Both the position numbers and the translations under genes were made by a program. The notes beneath the pieces are model-generated. The model worked only from the letters and a program-made list of their open reading frames with translations, made no database searches and was not told the DNA's origin. A stretch of 9,294 nucleotides of DNA, from contig DGDD01000112.1 of NCBI GenBank assembly GCA_002385265.1, positions 1-9,294 of the forward strand. Direction: 5' to 3'. This stretch comes from Chitinophagaceae bacterium UBA3961. Lineage in GTDB: Bacteria; Bacteroidota; Bacteroidia; Chitinophagales; Chitinophagaceae. Below are positions 1 to 5,652 of this stretch, in pieces (position 1 is the first letter of the stretch; the number at the start of each line of letters is the position of its first letter).

Positions 1-31
1 GCACTCTGCGGTGAACAACTTCAACCCACCC

Positions 32-718
32 TCAGGATTTCTTCGACGCAGCATCCACCTTCTGCAACACACTACTAAAATCAATTCCATACTCCACAAA
101 GATCTTCGATAGAATGAAGATGATCATGAACAACTTATTCGCTCCAAATTCAAGGAACATAGCACCCACAATTACCGTAAACTGCTGAATGAAAATTCTT
201 TTATATGGCTCAAACATGAGCGTGGCCAGCGGCGCGGTTTTATAATATCCTGAAGCGAGATAGTCTTTTATAAACACCATGAAATAAGTCATGAACAAGG
301 TAAGCATCATTAGCTTTCCACTTGCATCAAGATAGGAAGGGAATTTGAAAAGAATATCCCAACCGGAAACACCATAATGTTCTTCAATGGATCCAACACT
401 CCAAAAGATAGCGGTTTGAATTGCCGCAAACATTCCATAGTGAACTATGAAAAACGGAATCAAGAAAAAGCCGGTCAAGTTATTGCCGTTTGCGCGATCT
501 ATTTTGGATTGCGTATCGCGCACCATAAAGGCCGTTATTCCAAGTTTGAAGATGGTAAATATGCCTACCATTATGGTCTCCAAACAATAGATCACAAACA
601 CCTCCCTCGCTTCCCAGCCAAAGAACAAGACTCCGCTTAAGGGGATCAAATTGTACAATAGAAAAACAAGGTCCGAAAAGGTCCAATTTCGATTGCGGAT
701 ATAGTGAAACAGCTTCAT
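32..718 (-). CDS. DUF6498-like integral membrane protein, function unknown
   Basis: The 228-residue protein is very hydrophobic, with about five or six membrane segments: residues about 16-34, 38-62, 82-108, 134-150 and two in 175-215. A short basic N-terminus precedes them and a polar, lysine-rich tail ends it. The early W-E-A-R-E-V-F-V-I-Y-C-L-E-T segment, followed by a phenylalanine-rich stretch containing F-I-V-H-Y-G-M-F, resembles DUF6498 proteins as I remember them. That family has no established function. The ATG at 718 is the natural start because the first helix follows about 15 residues later. It is divergent from the acyl-CoA dehydrogenase gene at 771 and seems to be a single-gene unit within the window. 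Family assignment is from memory of the pattern; a membrane protein is certain, the family name less so. Confidence 0.75.
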   Translation of the reverse strand: MKLFHYIRNRNWTFSDLVFLLYNLIPLSGVLFFGWEAREVFVIYCLETIMVGIFTIFKLGITAFMVRDTQSKIDRANGNNLTGFFLIPFFIVHYGMFAAIQTAIFWSVGSIEEHYGVSGWDILFKFPSYLDASGKLMMLTLFMTYFMVFIKDYLASGYYKTAPLATLMFEPYKRIFIQQFTVIVGAMFLEFGANKLFMIIFILSKIFVEYGIDFSSVLQKVDAASKKS

Positions 719-734
719 GGAATTTTGCTAACGG

Positions 735-766
735 TTGGTAGTATTGATCTAAAAATACTATTTTTG
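735..766 (+). promoter_or_regulatory. Bacteroidota-type promoter of the hydroxybutyryl-CoA dehydrogenase gene
   Basis: TATTTTTG at 759-766 matches the Bacteroidota -7 consensus TAnnTTTG exactly. A TTG at 735-737 lies 21 bases upstream as a possible -33 element. The -7 box ends 4 bases before the ATG at 771, so transcription would start at or next to the start codon. The geometry is the same as in front of prmC. The -7 match is seen directly; promoter activity is inferred. Confidence 0.6.
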
Positions 767-769
767 ATC
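746..769. promoter_or_regulatory. Imperfect palindrome in the divergent intergenic region
   Basis: GATC at 746-749 and GATC at 766-769 enclose TAAAAATA (750-757) and TATTTTTG (759-766), giving a near-perfect dyad centred at about 757-758. The right half is the -7 box of the plus-strand gene. The left half, read on the minus strand, is TATTTTTA, one base from a -7 box, and lies 31 bases before the ATG at 718. It could be a symmetric divergent promoter or an operator; the sequence alone does not decide. Confidence 0.35.
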
Positions 770-770
770 C

Positions 771-1667
771 ATGAATATAAAGAACGTTTCTGTAATTGGA
801 GCAGGTACCATGGGCAATGGTATTGCGCATTGTTTTGCACAATATGGATTTTCAGTAACCCTGATCGACGTTTCCGAAGCCCAACTGTCGAAAGCCTTGG
901 CTACCATCACCAAAAACTTGGATCGTATGGTAACGAAAGGAAGTTTGACGGAAGAAGGGAAGGCGAGCACCCTGGCTCATTTAAAGACCAATACGGTGCT
1001 CAAGGAAGGTGTTTCTCAAGCCGATCTAGTAGTAGAAGCGGCCACCGAAAACACGGCTTTAAAACTCACTATTTTCAAAGACATGGATGCTGCCGCTCCG
1101 GAGCATGCCATTCTTGCCACCAATACCTCCTCCATTTCGATTACGAAGATTGCTGCGGCTACCAGTCGTCCTTCCAAAGTAATTGGAATGCATTTCATGA
1201 ATCCTGTTCCGATCATGAAATTGGTGGAGATCATCAATGGCTATGCTACAGAAGCCAGCGTTACGGAAACCATTGTGGAGCTGAGCAAACAATTGCAAAA
1301 AGTTCCTTGTGTGGTGAATGATTATCCCGGCTTCGTGGCCAATAGAATTTTGATGCCAATGATCAACGAAGCCATTTATACTTTGTTTGAAGGCGTAGCA
1401 GGGGTTGCTGAAATAGATACGGTCATGAAATTAGGAATGGCGCACCCAATGGGTCCCTTGCAATTGGCCGACTTTATTGGATTGGATGTTTGTTTGGCCA
1501 TCTTACACGTATTGCACGATGGATTCGGTAATCCAAAATACGCTCCTTGTCCCTTATTGGTAAACATGGTGACAGCAGGCAAACTTGGTGTGAAATCGGG
1601 CGAAGGATTTTATGAATACAGCGCCGGGTCGAAAGACTTGGTGGTAAGCAAAAGGCTTTTGAAATAA
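771..1667 (+). CDS. 3-hydroxybutyryl-CoA dehydrogenase
   Basis: This cytoplasmic 298-residue enzyme is predicted to interconvert (S)-3-hydroxybutyryl-CoA and acetoacetyl-CoA with NAD(P). The length fits the single-function family (about 280-300). The N-terminal Rossmann domain has GAGTMG at residues 10-15 and an acidic Asp33 after the second strand, where the adenine ribose is bound. The known catalytic set of the 3-hydroxyacyl-CoA dehydrogenase family is present: Ser120 (in N-T-S-S), His141 (in GMHFMNPVP), Glu153 (in KLVE) and Asn191 (in FVANR). The C-terminal domain shows PMGPLQLADFIGLD at 226-239 and ends in GEGFYEY. No fatty-acid oxidation or butyrate genes flank it, so whether it serves beta-oxidation, butyrate or polyhydroxybutyrate metabolism is open. 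The stop lies 5 bases from the stop of the convergent YigZ-family gene, with no terminator between them. Confidence 0.95.
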   Translation: MNIKNVSVIGAGTMGNGIAHCFAQYGFSVTLIDVSEAQLSKALATITKNLDRMVTKGSLTEEGKASTLAHLKTNTVLKEGVSQADLVVEAATENTALKLTIFKDMDAAAPEHAILATNTSSISITKIAAATSRPSKVIGMHFMNPVPIMKLVEIINGYATEASVTETIVELSKQLQKVPCVVNDYPGFVANRILMPMINEAIYTLFEGVAGVAEIDTVMKLGMAHPMGPLQLADFIGLDVCLAILHVLHDGFGNPKYAPCPLLVNMVTAGKLGVKSGEGFYEYSAGSKDLVVSKRLLK

Positions 1668-1672
1668 GCTGA

Positions 1673-2278
1673 TTATACTTTCGAGACTTCTACGGTGTGC
1701 AGTTCTTTAATCTCATGAGCAAACTGCTGCACCCGTTGACTCGGAATCCCTACTTTAAACCGACAGAACAAGCTTTGTTCTTTTTCCACAACGGTTCCCT
1801 CCATCTGTTTTATCAAGGTCATCACTTCATTCATTTGTGTATAATCAAATTGAATATTGAAATGATGCAACACTTGTTTTTGTGTAATAGGAGTTACTTG
1901 TAAGGCAAAAGCCGCAGCGGTTTTATAAGCATTGATAAGTCCGGGTACTCCCAACAAAGTTCCACCAAAATAGCGCACTACAACAATGAGTGTGTTGGTA
2001 CATTCTTTACTATCGATTTGTCCGAGAATGGGTTTCCCGGCAGATCCTGAGGGTTCTCCATCATCGCTGGCTCTGAAATTATTGCCGTCTAAACCCAATC
2101 TGTATGCGAAGCAATGGTGATTGGCTTTCGGGTGTTCTTTTTTCAGAGCTTCGATTCGTTTTTTTACATCGTCTGTAGTTTCGATGGGATATACGAAGGC
2201 GAGGAATTTACTTCCGCGGTCTTTAAACTCTGCAAATCCGGTGCTCGCTACTGTGTTGTAGTAATGTTTCTCCTCCAT
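1673..2278 (-). CDS. YigZ/IMPACT family protein (UPF0029 plus DUF1949-type C-terminus)
   Basis: The 201-residue protein has the two-domain build of bacterial YigZ proteins. The N-terminal IMPACT/UPF0029 domain (about 1-125) shows SKFLAFVYP at 23-31, HHCFAYRLG at 54-62, RASDDGEPSGSAGKPIL at 69-85 and VVRYFGGTLLGVPGL at 100-114. A smaller alpha/beta domain follows (about 138-201). The family is near-universal; its eukaryotic relative IMPACT regulates Gcn2, but the bacterial role is not settled. I chose the ATG at 2278, one base after the TAA of the upstream transporter gene (2282-2280), rather than the in-frame TTG at 2287. The ATG gives the usual M-E-E-K start and avoids an 8-base overlap. It is the last gene of the ribD-transporter-yigZ operon and is probably translationally coupled to the transporter. 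Confidence 0.93.
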   Translation of the reverse strand: MEEKHYYNTVASTGFAEFKDRGSKFLAFVYPIETTDDVKKRIEALKKEHPKANHHCFAYRLGLDGNNFRASDDGEPSGSAGKPILGQIDSKECTNTLIVVVRYFGGTLLGVPGLINAYKTAAAFALQVTPITQKQVLHHFNIQFDYTQMNEVMTLIKQMEGTVVEKEQSLFCRFKVGIPSQRVQQFAHEIKELHTVEVSKV

Positions 2279-2279
2279 A

Positions 2280-3152
2280 TTATCCAAATGCGATTAAGGC
2301 GATCGCGCCCAAAGATAAGACAACCCCTATCCAATTGATCCACGAAAGTTTTTCTTTAAAAAGTAAAAAGGCAACAATGGTGCTGAAAAGCACAATGCCC
2401 ATGTTATTAATAGGGATAATAGCCGAGCTGTTATCGCTGTGTTCTTTCAATACTTTCACCAAACACCAGATGGAGAAATAATTGGGAATGCCAATGGCAG
2501 CTCCCATGAGCATGGCTTTCCAACTAATTGTTTGTTTGCCTCGAGCTACTTGAATCAATAGCCCAATAATACCGGCCGAACCAGCAGCCGCAAAGGCGGT
2601 GATTAGGTAGGCATTATTGTTAGATTCGTTCAAAAAAGCTTGTTCTACATATTTCACCATGGTATCTAACAAACCACTGGAAAAGAACAGCACAATGGGT
2701 AAGAGGAAGAAGGCAAAATTGTGGCGGTGAGATTCCGAAGACGGTTTTGGCCAGCAAGTGAGCGCCACGGCAATGAGTGCTACTACCAGCCCAAATCCCT
2801 TTAAAAAAGTAACCGGTTCCTTGTATAAATAAATGGAGAAAACAAAGGGAATGACCAGCGATAGTTTATTGGCAACGGATACAACCGCCACTCCAATTTT
2901 TTGTGTGCTATAGCCAATGATATTGAAAATAGAAATAAAACTGGCTCCCATCAAAAGCGCCCAAGGAAACCAATGTTCTGCAACAGTTTTTACTTCAATA
3001 GGAAAAGAACCATTGACAAAGGAACCGGTGATCACACAGGCGATGTAATTGAATACAATACATTGAAATGTATTCAATCGAAACCGCTCTACCAATTTGA
3101 ACGATAGAGTGAGGTAAGATGTGAGTATGATGCTACCAATTAGAAATAACAT
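2280..3152 (-). CDS. EamA/DMT superfamily transporter
   Basis: The 290-residue protein has about ten hydrophobic helices in two halves, the arrangement of EamA (drug/metabolite transporter) carriers, and the expected length. The first half runs from residue 1 to a loop near 130-140 that contains K-P-S-S-E-S-H-R. The second half ends in a helix reaching the C-terminus (A-L-I-A-F-G). Typical EamA signs are E-P-V-T at about 110 (end of a helix-loop in half one) and F-K-E-K-L-S at about 265 (the matching position in half two). The start ATG lies 3 bases after the ribD stop and the stop is 1 base from the yigZ ATG, so the three genes are almost certainly one transcript. The substrate cannot be read from sequence. 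Some DMT carriers (ImpX, RibN) transport riboflavin, so placement behind ribD makes a flavin substrate a reasonable guess only. Confidence 0.9.
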   Translation of the reverse strand: MLFLIGSIILTSYLTLSFKLVERFRLNTFQCIVFNYIACVITGSFVNGSFPIEVKTVAEHWFPWALLMGASFISIFNIIGYSTQKIGVAVVSVANKLSLVIPFVFSIYLYKEPVTFLKGFGLVVALIAVALTCWPKPSSESHRHNFAFFLLPIVLFFSSGLLDTMVKYVEQAFLNESNNNAYLITAFAAAGSAGIIGLLIQVARGKQTISWKAMLMGAAIGIPNYFSIWCLVKVLKEHSDNSSAIIPINNMGIVLFSTIVAFLLFKEKLSWINWIGVVLSLGAIALIAFG

Positions 3153-3155
3153 AGG

Positions 3156-4199
3156 TTAGTTGCTGTCTTTGTAAATCCATTCAATGGAATCGTTTTTCAA
3201 TTGGATCTGTTGGATGCTCTTGTAGTTGCCTAGAACAGGTGCCTTAACCCCCTGTTCAAGATGTAAAGTTGAATTGGTAATGATGCGTGCTTCGTCCCAT
3301 AGTTCAGCATTGATAAACTGCTGCAAGGTATTAGCGCCTCCTTCAATCAATACGCTGTTTAAGTTTTCTTGGTACAAGATCTTCATCAAATCGGGTAAGG
3401 GCGAAGGATCAAAGGAACTCTTTTTGTACTCGACGGTTCCTGCTTGTTCTTCTTTTATTTTATTCAATACAAGGATACGACCTTCTTTAAAAATAGGGTT
3501 GTCTGAACTTACTTTCAACGACGCATCGATCAAAACTTTTACCGGATTTTTCCCCTGCCAGAGTCGGGTGGTCAGCGATGGTCTGTCTTTAATTGCGGTA
3601 TTGGTCCCCACTAAAATGGCTGCTTCTTCCGAACGCCATTTGTGCACCCATTGGTTGCTGAGCTCATTGGAGATGAATGTTCGTTCTGTGGAATTGGCTG
3701 CGATAAAACCATCCGCCGATTGAGCCCATTTTAGAATGATCCAAGGACGTTTTTTTTGATGAAACGTAAAGAATCGGTGGTTGAGATTGCGGCATTCTTG
3801 TTCGAGAACTCCTTCTACTACTTCAATCCCGGCTTTTCTAATTTTCTCGATTCCTTTGCCATTCACCTCAACAAAGGGATCACGGCAGCCCACGACCACT
3901 TTATGAATTTTCTGGTCGATGATCAGATCGCTGCAGGGCGGTGTTTTGCCGAAATGCGCGCAGGGTTCAAGGGAAACATAAAGGGTGGAAGACGGAATTA
4001 GGTGACGGTCATCCGGCTTCACACTGGCGATACAGTTGACCTCGGCATGTGGTCCACCATACACTTGATGGTAGCCTTCTCCGATGATGCGATTTTCATG
4101 AACCAAAACGGAGCCCACCATGGGATTGGGAGCAGTGGTTCCCAGTCCTTTTGCGGCCAATTCCAGGCAGCGGAGCATGTAAGATTCGTTGGGGTTCAT
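3156..4199 (-). CDS. ribD: Bifunctional riboflavin biosynthesis deaminase/reductase RibD
   Basis: The 347-residue cytoplasmic enzyme carries out the second and third steps from GTP toward riboflavin: deamination of the diaminopyrimidine, then reduction of the ribose side chain by NADPH. The N-terminal deaminase domain (about 1-145) has T-A-P-N-P-M-V-G-S at 22-30, the zinc/proton-shuttle motif His51-Ala-Glu53, and the paired zinc cysteines Cys80 and Cys89 in PCAHFGKTPPC. The reductase domain (about 150-347) has KWAQSADG at 157-164, LVGTNTAIKDRPSLT at 196-210 and LIEGGANT at 284-291. Both activities look intact. I start at the ATG at 4199, not the in-frame TTG at 4211: that TTG lies inside the predicted -7 promoter box (4209-4216), so a transcript from it would not contain the codon. 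It is the first gene of an operon with the EamA transporter and the YigZ protein, and divergent from prmC. Confidence 0.96.
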   Translation of the reverse strand: MNPNESYMLRCLELAAKGLGTTAPNPMVGSVLVHENRIIGEGYHQVYGGPHAEVNCIASVKPDDRHLIPSSTLYVSLEPCAHFGKTPPCSDLIIDQKIHKVVVGCRDPFVEVNGKGIEKIRKAGIEVVEGVLEQECRNLNHRFFTFHQKKRPWIILKWAQSADGFIAANSTERTFISNELSNQWVHKWRSEEAAILVGTNTAIKDRPSLTTRLWQGKNPVKVLIDASLKVSSDNPIFKEGRILVLNKIKEEQAGTVEYKKSSFDPSPLPDLMKILYQENLNSVLIEGGANTLQQFINAELWDEARIITNSTLHLEQGVKAPVLGNYKSIQQIQLKNDSIEWIYKDSN

Positions 4200-4208
4200 T
4201 GTAATCGG

Positions 4209-4216
4209 CAAATATA
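4209..4216 (-). promoter_or_regulatory. -7 promoter box of the ribD operon
   Basis: Read on the minus strand this is TATATTTG, an exact match to TAnnTTTG. It ends 9 bases before the ribD ATG at 4199, predicting a very short or absent 5' leader. No riboswitch could fit between promoter and gene, so an FMN riboswitch does not control this operon from here. No convincing -33 element is seen upstream. The match is direct; function is inferred. Confidence 0.5.
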
Positions 4217-4220
4217 CAAT

Positions 4221-4253
4221 TTTGGAGGCAAGGGCAGAACTATGCTAAGTTTG
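4221..4253 (+). promoter_or_regulatory. Bacteroidota-type promoter of prmC
   Basis: TTTG at 4221-4224 (-33) and TAAGTTTG at 4246-4253 (-7, exact TAnnTTTG) are separated by 21 bases. The -7 box ends 4 bases before the prmC ATG at 4258. Spacer and distance to the ATG equal those of the promoter at 735-766. A leaderless transcript is predicted. Confidence 0.6.
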
Positions 4254-4257
4254 CAGT

Positions 4258-5106
4258 ATGACCACTCTGCAAGCGCGCCAGCAGTTATTACAAGTACTAT
4301 TTGACCGGTATCCCGACCGGGAAGCATCGATCATGGCCGATATGGTGATTGAGAAGCTCACCGGGTTTCCCAAGATCGAACAGATCTTAAACAAGCAATT
4401 GCCTTTGTTGAAATGGCAGGAAGAGCAATTAGAAGCCTATTTAAAGGACTTGTCGAAGGGAAGGCCGGTACAGTACGTTTTGGGAGAAGCCTGGTTTTAC
4501 GGGCTTCAATTGACCGTAAACGAGGCTGTATTAATCCCCAGACCTGAAACCGAGGAATTGGTGGATTGGATCGTGAAAGATGTGAAGAAGGGAAATAGCG
4601 GAACCAAACGGATATTAGACATCGGAACCGGGAGTGGCTGCATTGCATTGGGCATTAAAAAGGGATTGCCGGCAGCTGAAGTGGTAGGAATGGATTTGAG
4701 TGCGGAGGCTTTGGATGTGGCCAAGCTGAATGCGGCGAGCAATTCATTGGCTGTTCAATGGGTGGAAGACTCTATTTTGAATCCACAACAGGAACTGGGG
4801 ACGTTCGACATCATTGTAAGCAATCCTCCTTATATCACTGCTGCGGAGAAAGATCAAATGTTACCTCATGTGCTCGACTTTGAACCGCATTTAGCACTTT
4901 TTGTATACGACCAAGATCCGCTCTTGTTTTACAAAGCAATTTATAAGTATTCCAAAACTCATCTCAATGCAGGCGGTGCATTGTATTTTGAAATCAATGA
5001 GCAGATGGGAGGAGAATTGAAGCGTTGGTGTTTGGAACAGGGAGCGAGTGAAGTGGAGATAAAAAGGGATATGCAGGGGAAGGAGAGGATGGTGAGAGTG
5101 GGGTAG
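4258..5106 (+). CDS. prmC: Peptide chain release factor N5-glutamine methyltransferase PrmC
   Basis: This 282-residue cytoplasmic enzyme methylates the glutamine of the GGQ motif in release factors RF1 and RF2, using S-adenosylmethionine, and so supports efficient translation termination. The length is typical. A helical N-terminal domain (about 1-75) leads into GRPVQYVLGEAWFYG at 68-82 and IPRPETEELV at 93-102. The AdoMet-binding loop DIGTGSGCIA lies at 121-130, the acidic ribose ligand in MDLSAE at 145-150, and the catalytic glutamine-binding motif NPPY at 189-192. E-P-H-L-A-L-F at 209-215 follows. All key residues are present. It stands alone, divergent from ribD. The stop is TAG, and the reading frame beyond it stays open for a further 81 codons through a purine-rich repeat whose units resemble the last codons of the gene. 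Confidence 0.96.
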   Translation: MTTLQARQQLLQVLFDRYPDREASIMADMVIEKLTGFPKIEQILNKQLPLLKWQEEQLEAYLKDLSKGRPVQYVLGEAWFYGLQLTVNEAVLIPRPETEELVDWIVKDVKKGNSGTKRILDIGTGSGCIALGIKKGLPAAEVVGMDLSAEALDVAKLNAASNSLAVQWVEDSILNPQQELGTFDIIVSNPPYITAAEKDQMLPHVLDFEPHLALFVYDQDPLLFYKAIYKYSKTHLNAGGALYFEINEQMGGELKRWCLEQGASEVEIKRDMQGKERMVRVG

Positions 5107-5215
5107 AGGAGAAAGAACAGGGGGAAATGCAGGAGCGAGGATGAGAGGAAGAGAAAGAACAGGGGGAAGAACAGGGGGAAGTACAGGAACGAGGATAAGA
5201 GAAAGCGAGGATCGA
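5107..5215 (+). repeat. Purine-rich imperfect tandem repeats after prmC
   Basis: The plus strand is almost free of pyrimidines here. GAACAGGGGGAA occurs three times: 5115-5126, 5157-5168 and 5169-5180, the last two in direct tandem. A second unit, ATGCAGGAGCGAGGATGAGAG (5128-5148), recurs with few changes at 5181-5201. It also resembles the prmC 3' end at about 5071-5098. Offsets are multiples of three (42 and 12 bases), so the repeats stay in one frame, the prmC frame. No gene is supported here; this looks like local slippage or duplication starting in the gene end. Confidence 0.75.
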
Positions 5216-5225
5216 GCAAATTCAG

Positions 5226-5316
5226 AGCGCCTGAGATCGTTGCGTTTCCGCTGCGCTCGCTGCGCCGCCGCGGTGGAAAAACAAATAAAAAGTTCAGCGA
5301 TTTCTTAGCGGTGAAC
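5226..5316. repeat. GC-rich intergenic element ending in GCGGTGAA-like motifs
   Basis: A GC-rich block (about 5228-5276) with CGCTGCGCTCGCTGCGCC stands out between purine-rich and A+T-rich DNA. It ends in GCGGTGGAAAA (5270-5280). A related end, AGCGGTGAAC, follows at 5307-5316, and another, TGCGGTGAACA, lies at 7-17 at the left window edge. From memory, sequences with this kind of ending are scattered between genes in many Bacteroidota genomes; their function is not known to me. The three related endings are seen directly; membership in a dispersed family is inferred. Confidence 0.4.
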
Positions 5317-5350
5317 TTAAAGAATATGAATATCAGATGTTTAATACTGT

Positions 5351-5410
5351 AAGTGATAGTTCAATTGAAATTTCGTATATTCAATATTGAGCTATCATTT
5401 TTTTATTTTA
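5351..5410 (+). terminator. Strong plus-strand intrinsic terminator
   Basis: The arms 5351-5365 and 5386-5400 pair over 15 bases without a bulge, including two G-U pairs. An inner TGAA (5366-5369) can also pair with TTCA (5380-5383). A T-rich tract (ttttatttta, 5401-5410) follows directly. The other side has no T tract, so the polarity is plus. It would end transcription from prmC and the repeat tract just before the A+T-rich island. The stem is A+T-rich, and the T tract ends only 5 bases before the ATG of the pseudogene. Confidence 0.65.
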
Positions 5411-5415
5411 AAGAA

Positions 5416-5615
5416 ATGGCAAAAGAACCTTTTAGTGCGCGCCATACTTGCATCTGGATGGGTGCATTGTTGTTTTTGTTTTGAAAGGGTTTCGAGGAGG
5501 ATTAATGAGACAACTGGAACCTCAGTTTGAAAAGCGGAATTTTTGGGTGGGGTATTTTTTGTCGTTGGTATTTTTGGTATTGGTGTTTTATGTTTTGTAT
5601 TGGAAGACAATGTGA
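5416..5615 (+). pseudogene. Frameshifted copy of the small two-helix membrane protein
   Basis: From the ATG at 5416 this matches the intact gene at 7210-7398 almost base for base, about 85-90% by eye. One base is missing: a run of five T (5473-5477) replaces six T (7267-7272). The frame therefore ends at a TGA at 5482-5484 after 22 codons. Beyond it the original frame continues through the R-Q-L-E-P-Q-F and R-N-F-W-V-G-Y-F motifs to a TGA at 5613-5615, a few codons longer than the intact copy. Substitutions fall in all codon positions, so the copies are not recent exact duplicates. The change sits in a homopolymer, so a sequencing error or slippage-based switching cannot be excluded. No transcription signal is visible apart from the terminator just upstream. 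Confidence 0.8.
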
Positions 5616-5652
5616 TTTTTTTCTTTTCAACTGACAATTGAATAACACAAAA

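Noticed and set aside
377..640. Plus-strand open frame inside the DUF6498-like gene
   Set aside because: It lies wholly antisense to a well-supported membrane protein gene, and its translation has no domain or signal features.
704..1321. 205-codon plus-strand frame overlapping the dehydrogenase gene
   Set aside because: It is out of frame with a gene that has a full catalytic set, and its translation is a Cys/His/Ser-rich low-sense sequence.
1649..1661. CAAAAGGCTTTTG as a terminator between the convergent genes
   Set aside because: The arms are separated by a single base, so no RNA hairpin with a loop can form, and there is no T tract; it is also inside the coding region.
2279..2287. TTG start at 2287 for the YigZ-family gene
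   Set aside because: It would overlap the transporter gene by 8 bases; the ATG at 2278 gives the usual family start and a 1-base gap.
3226..3723. 165-codon plus-strand frame antisense to ribD
   Set aside because: Shadow of the ribD reductase domain; no recognisable motif and no promoter-like sequence.
5107..5215. CRISPR-like repeats
   Set aside because: Units are short, purine-only and directly adjacent, without unique spacers of even length, and no cas genes are present.
4959..5219. Minus-strand frame rich in L, F and S across the prmC end and the repeats
   Set aside because: It arises from reading the purine-rich tract backwards as a pyrimidine-rich, leucine/phenylalanine-coding sequence.
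5395..5637. Minus-strand frame over the broken small gene, similar to another at 7226-7510
   Set aside because: The two minus-strand translations share sequence only because the plus-strand gene is duplicated; the minus frames have no signal or domain character.
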